Positions 6,382 through 8,500 of a stretch of DNA of 8,500 nt are shown in pieces. The translations under genes and the position numbers were made by a program. The notes beneath the pieces are model-generated. The model ran no database searches and was not told the DNA's origin. It worked only from the letters and a program-made list of their open reading frames with translations. Position 1 is the stretch's first letter; each line of letters begins with the position of its first letter. The stretch lies in NCBI GenBank assembly GCA_900770335.1, contig CAAGKD010000110.1, positions 1-8,500 on the forward strand, read 5' to 3'. This DNA is from an uncultured Sutterella sp. GTDB lineage: Bacteria > Pseudomonadota > Gammaproteobacteria > Burkholderiales > Burkholderiaceae_F.

Positions 6382-7917
6382 ATGAACTGCCGTGAAATGC
6401 TCGAGCTCGTTGACGTGCTCGCCCGTGAAAAGAACGTCGACAAGGACATCGTCTTCGGCGTGCTCGAGATCGCCCTTGCGAGCGCGATCAAGCGCGCCCG
6501 CTTCCCCGGCGAGGACGCCGACATCGTCGTGCATGTCGACCATGACTCGGGCGAGTTCACCGCCGCCCGCCGCTGGGTCGTCGTTCCCGACGAGGAGGGC
6601 CTGCAGGAGCCCGACCGTCAGGAGATGTTCTCCGACATCCATGACGACTATCCCGATCTCGAGCCGGGCGACTTTATCGAGCGCCCGATCGAGGCCGTCG
6701 ACATCGACTCGGCCGGCCGCCGCTTCGCCCAGGACGCCAAGCAGGTGATCCTGCAGCGCCTGCGCGACGCCGAGCGCGAGCAGATCCTCTCGGAGTTCCT
6801 CGAGAAGCAGCAGTCGATCGTCACGGGCACGATCAAGCGCATGGACAAGGGCGACGCGATCGTCGAGATCGAGCGCCTCGAGGCCCGTCTGCCCCGCAAC
6901 CAGATGATCCCGCGCGAGAACATCCGCTCGGGCGACCACGTCCGCGCCTACGTCGATCACGTCGGCGAGACGCCCAAGGGCAAGACCGTGTTTCTCTCGC
7001 GCACGTCGCCGGAGTTCCTCAAGAAGCTCTTCGAGCTTGAGGTTCCCGAGATCGAAGAGGGCATCATCGAGATCAAGGCCGCCGCGCGCGACCCCGGCGC
7101 CCGCGCCAAGATCGCCGTCATGAGCCATGACCAGCGCGTCGATCCGATCGGCACCTGCATCGGCATGCGCGGCTCGCGCGTCAACGCCGTCACGGCCGAG
7201 CTCTCCGGCGAGCGCGTCGACATCGTCATCTGGAACGCCGATCCGGCGCAGTTCGTCGTCGGCGCCCTTGAGCCCGCGAAGGTCCGCTCGATCGTGATGC
7301 TTGAGGACACCCACACGATGGAGGTCGTGGTCGACGAGGACAACCTCGCCGTCGCGATCGGCCGCGGCGGCCAGAACGTCCGCCTCGCCTCCGAGCTCAC
7401 GGGCTGGCAGATCAACATCCTCACGCAGGCCGAGGCGAGCGAGAAGCGCGAGGCCGAGGTCTCGCGCATCCGCGACGCGTTCATGACGAGCCTCGACATC
7501 GACGAGGCCGCCGCCAACGTGCTCATCGCCGAGGGCTTCTCCTCGGTCGAGGAGATCGCCTACGTGCCCGAGAAGGAGCTCTTCTCGATCGAGGCGTTCG
7601 ATCATGAGACGATCGAGGAGCTGCGCGCCCGCGCCCGCAACAAGCTGCTCGCCGACGCGATCACGCGCGAGGAAAACCTGCGCAAGGCCGATCCGGGCCT
7701 GCTCGCCCTCGATGGCATGACCAACGACCTCGCGAGCAAGCTCGTCAGCCGCGGCGTGCGCACGCTCGACGACCTCGGAGACCTCGCCGCCGAGGAGCTC
7801 GTCGAGATGACCGGCCTCGAGGAGGCCGAGGCCAACAAGCTCATCATGGCCGCCCGCGCCCACTGGTTCGGCGACGCCGCCGAGGCCGGCAAGGACGAGG
7901 CGAAGAAGGCCGACTGA
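6382..7917 (+). CDS. nusA: Transcription termination/antitermination factor NusA
   Basis: A 511-residue NusA (E. coli 495). It binds RNA polymerase near the RNA exit channel, lengthens pauses, aids intrinsic termination and joins Nus antitermination complexes on rRNA operons. In order: N-terminal polymerase-binding domain (1-135, with the family segment DKDIVFGVLEIALASAIK at 20-37), S1 domain (about 140-208), KH1 (about 230-300, GTCIGMRGSRVNAV at 257-270), KH2 (about 305-375, AVAIGRGGQNVRLAS at 323-337), then two acidic helical repeats (about 365-425 and 440-497), the form found in proteobacteria that bind the alpha subunit C-terminal domain and lambda N. Its Shine-Dalgarno AAGGGG (6366-6371) abuts the rimP stop codon, 10 bases before the ATG, suggesting translational coupling. 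Autoregulation through the terminator at 5710-5737 is plausible but inferred. Confidence 0.98.
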   Translation: MNCREMLELVDVLAREKNVDKDIVFGVLEIALASAIKRARFPGEDADIVVHVDHDSGEFTAARRWVVVPDEEGLQEPDRQEMFSDIHDDYPDLEPGDFIERPIEAVDIDSAGRRFAQDAKQVILQRLRDAEREQILSEFLEKQQSIVTGTIKRMDKGDAIVEIERLEARLPRNQMIPRENIRSGDHVRAYVDHVGETPKGKTVFLSRTSPEFLKKLFELEVPEIEEGIIEIKAAARDPGARAKIAVMSHDQRVDPIGTCIGMRGSRVNAVTAELSGERVDIVIWNADPAQFVVGALEPAKVRSIVMLEDTHTMEVVVDEDNLAVAIGRGGQNVRLASELTGWQINILTQAEASEKREAEVSRIRDAFMTSLDIDEAAANVLIAEGFSSVEEIAYVPEKELFSIEAFDHETIEELRARARNKLLADAITREENLRKADPGLLALDGMTNDLASKLVSRGVRTLDDLGDLAAEELVEMTGLEEAEANKLIMAARAHWFGDAAEAGKDEAKKAD

Positions 7918-7918
7918 C

Positions 7919-8020
7919 GCTCCCGCGGGAGCATTCCATCAACCCAAGAAACGATACCCGCGAGACCGCGGGAGACCGGACGCCGGGAGCCGGGACGCCC
8001 TTCAGGGGCGGCCTCGGCTC
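7919..8020 (+). promoter_or_regulatory. Three hairpins between nusA and infB
   Basis: The 159-base gap holds a perfect 14-base palindrome GCTCCCGCGGGAGC (7919-7932), a 6-bp hairpin CCCGCG-AGAC-CGCGGG (7957-7972) and a longer hairpin. In the latter GAGCCG (7987-7992) pairs with CGGCTC (8015-8020), and CGCCC (7996-8000) pairs with GGGCG (8006-8010), with two G-C pairs between them. A-rich sequence (8021-8030), not T, follows, so they are unlikely to be intrinsic terminators. They may be processing sites or control infB translation. No clear promoter is seen here. Confidence 0.45.
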
Positions 8021-8076
8021 AAAAAGAAAAATGTCGACGGGACGTCCGGACCCCGGTCGCAAGGAGCTGAAAACTT

Positions 8077-8500
8077 ATGACAAGCATGACGGTCAAGGAC
8101 TTCGCGCAGGAGCTCAAGGTTCCTGCGAAAACCCTCATCGCGCAGCTTCGCGCAGCAGGCGTGGACAAGTCCGCCGAGAGCGACATGCTCTCGGACGCTG
8201 ACAAGAGCCGCCTTCTTGACAGCCTGCGCATCGAGCGCACCCAGTCGAGCCAGCGCAAGATCACGCTCACCCGCAAGGAGAAGAGCGTCATCAAGCAGAG
8301 CGACGCCTCCGGCCGCGCCCACACCATCCAGGTTGAAGTGCGCAGGAAGCGCGTCTTCGTGAAGAACCCCCAGATGCAGGCTGAGGAGGAGGCCAGGATG
8401 GCCGCCGAGGCCCGCGCCATCGCCGAGCGCCAGGCCGCCGAGGAGAAGGCTCGCCTCGAGGCCGAGGCCGCAGCCGAGGCCGCACGAGATCGGAAGAGAA
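8077..8500 (+). CDS. infB: Translation initiation factor IF-2, N-terminal part (runs off the window)
   Basis: The first 141 residues of IF2, the GTPase that places initiator fMet-tRNA on the 30S subunit and promotes subunit joining. The N-terminal IF2_N domain (residues 3-52, VKDFAQELKVPAKTLIAQL) is followed by the IF2-associated segment (60-97, KITLTRKEKS and TIQVEVRRKRVFVK) and then an Ala/Glu/Arg-rich helical linker (100-141). The GTPase domain lies beyond the window. The ATG at 8077 has AAGGAG (8061-8066) at 10-base spacing; ATG at 8086 is a possible alternative. It is the third gene of the rimP-nusA-infB unit. The last codons (from 8485) use CGA, CGG and AGA for arginine and overlap an adapter-like sequence, so the final four or five residues are doubtful. 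Confidence 0.93.
   Translation, partial: MTSMTVKDFAQELKVPAKTLIAQLRAAGVDKSAESDMLSDADKSRLLDSLRIERTQSSQRKITLTRKEKSVIKQSDASGRAHTIQVEVRRKRVFVKNPQMQAEEEARMAAEARAIAERQAAEEKARLEAEAAAEAARDRKR
8487..8498. other. Match to the start of the Illumina TruSeq adapter (possible artefact)
   Basis: AGATCGGAAGAG at 8487-8498 equals the first 12 bases of the common Illumina adapter, two bases from the window end. The next base is A, whereas the adapter continues with C, so the match ends there. A chance 12-base match is unlikely in a window of this size, and the codons here are unlike those of the neighbouring genes. Confidence 0.55.

Overview
The window is a high-GC (clearly above 60%) stretch of ordinary chromosomal genes, all on the + strand. 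It looks betaproteobacterial, most likely Burkholderiales. The first bases match the 3' end of a Burkholderiales-type 5S rRNA. The gene pairs rarA-serS and scpB-rluB, followed by rimP-nusA-infB, fit that order. A Sutterellaceae-like gut organism is possible but is only a guess.

Layout. Positions 1-71 hold the last bases of a 5S rRNA gene and the intrinsic terminator that closes the rRNA operon. rarA (127-1509) follows, an AAA+ ATPase of stalled replication forks. A 250-base gap has terminator-like hairpins, a candidate promoter and a hairpin-rich leader. serS (1760-3058), seryl-tRNA synthetase, comes next. It ends at a strong terminator whose 3' edge doubles as the promoter of a tRNA-Ser(CGA) gene (3185-3275), so the enzyme and one of its substrate tRNAs are neighbours. 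After the tRNA terminator comes a run of hairpins and then scpB (3425-4177), a condensin kleisin partner. scpB overlaps rluB (4029-5288), a 23S rRNA pseudouridine synthase, by 149 bases in another frame.

The most unusual part is 5289-5810. After two terminator-like hairpins there is a good sigma70-type promoter (TTGCGC, 17 bases, TACAAT). It is followed by about 295 bases of highly structured, apparently noncoding sequence ending in a perfect hairpin with a run of T. This sits directly upstream of rimP (5811-6374), nusA (6382-7917) and infB (8077 to the window end). I see no other convincing promoter before rimP. The segment may therefore be a separate small RNA, an attenuated leader of the rimP-nusA-infB operon, or both. 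In E. coli the tRNA gene metY lies at this position, but no tRNA can be read here. I do not recognise the RNA family.

The genes share a theme of translation and information processing: rRNA modification (RluB), 30S maturation (RimP), transcription elongation, termination and antitermination (NusA), initiation (IF2), serine charging (SerS and tRNA-Ser) and chromosome maintenance (RarA, ScpB). No mobile element, CRISPR array, toxin or defence gene is visible. The last bases (8487-8498) match the start of the common Illumina adapter exactly, so the very end of infB may be a sequencing artefact.
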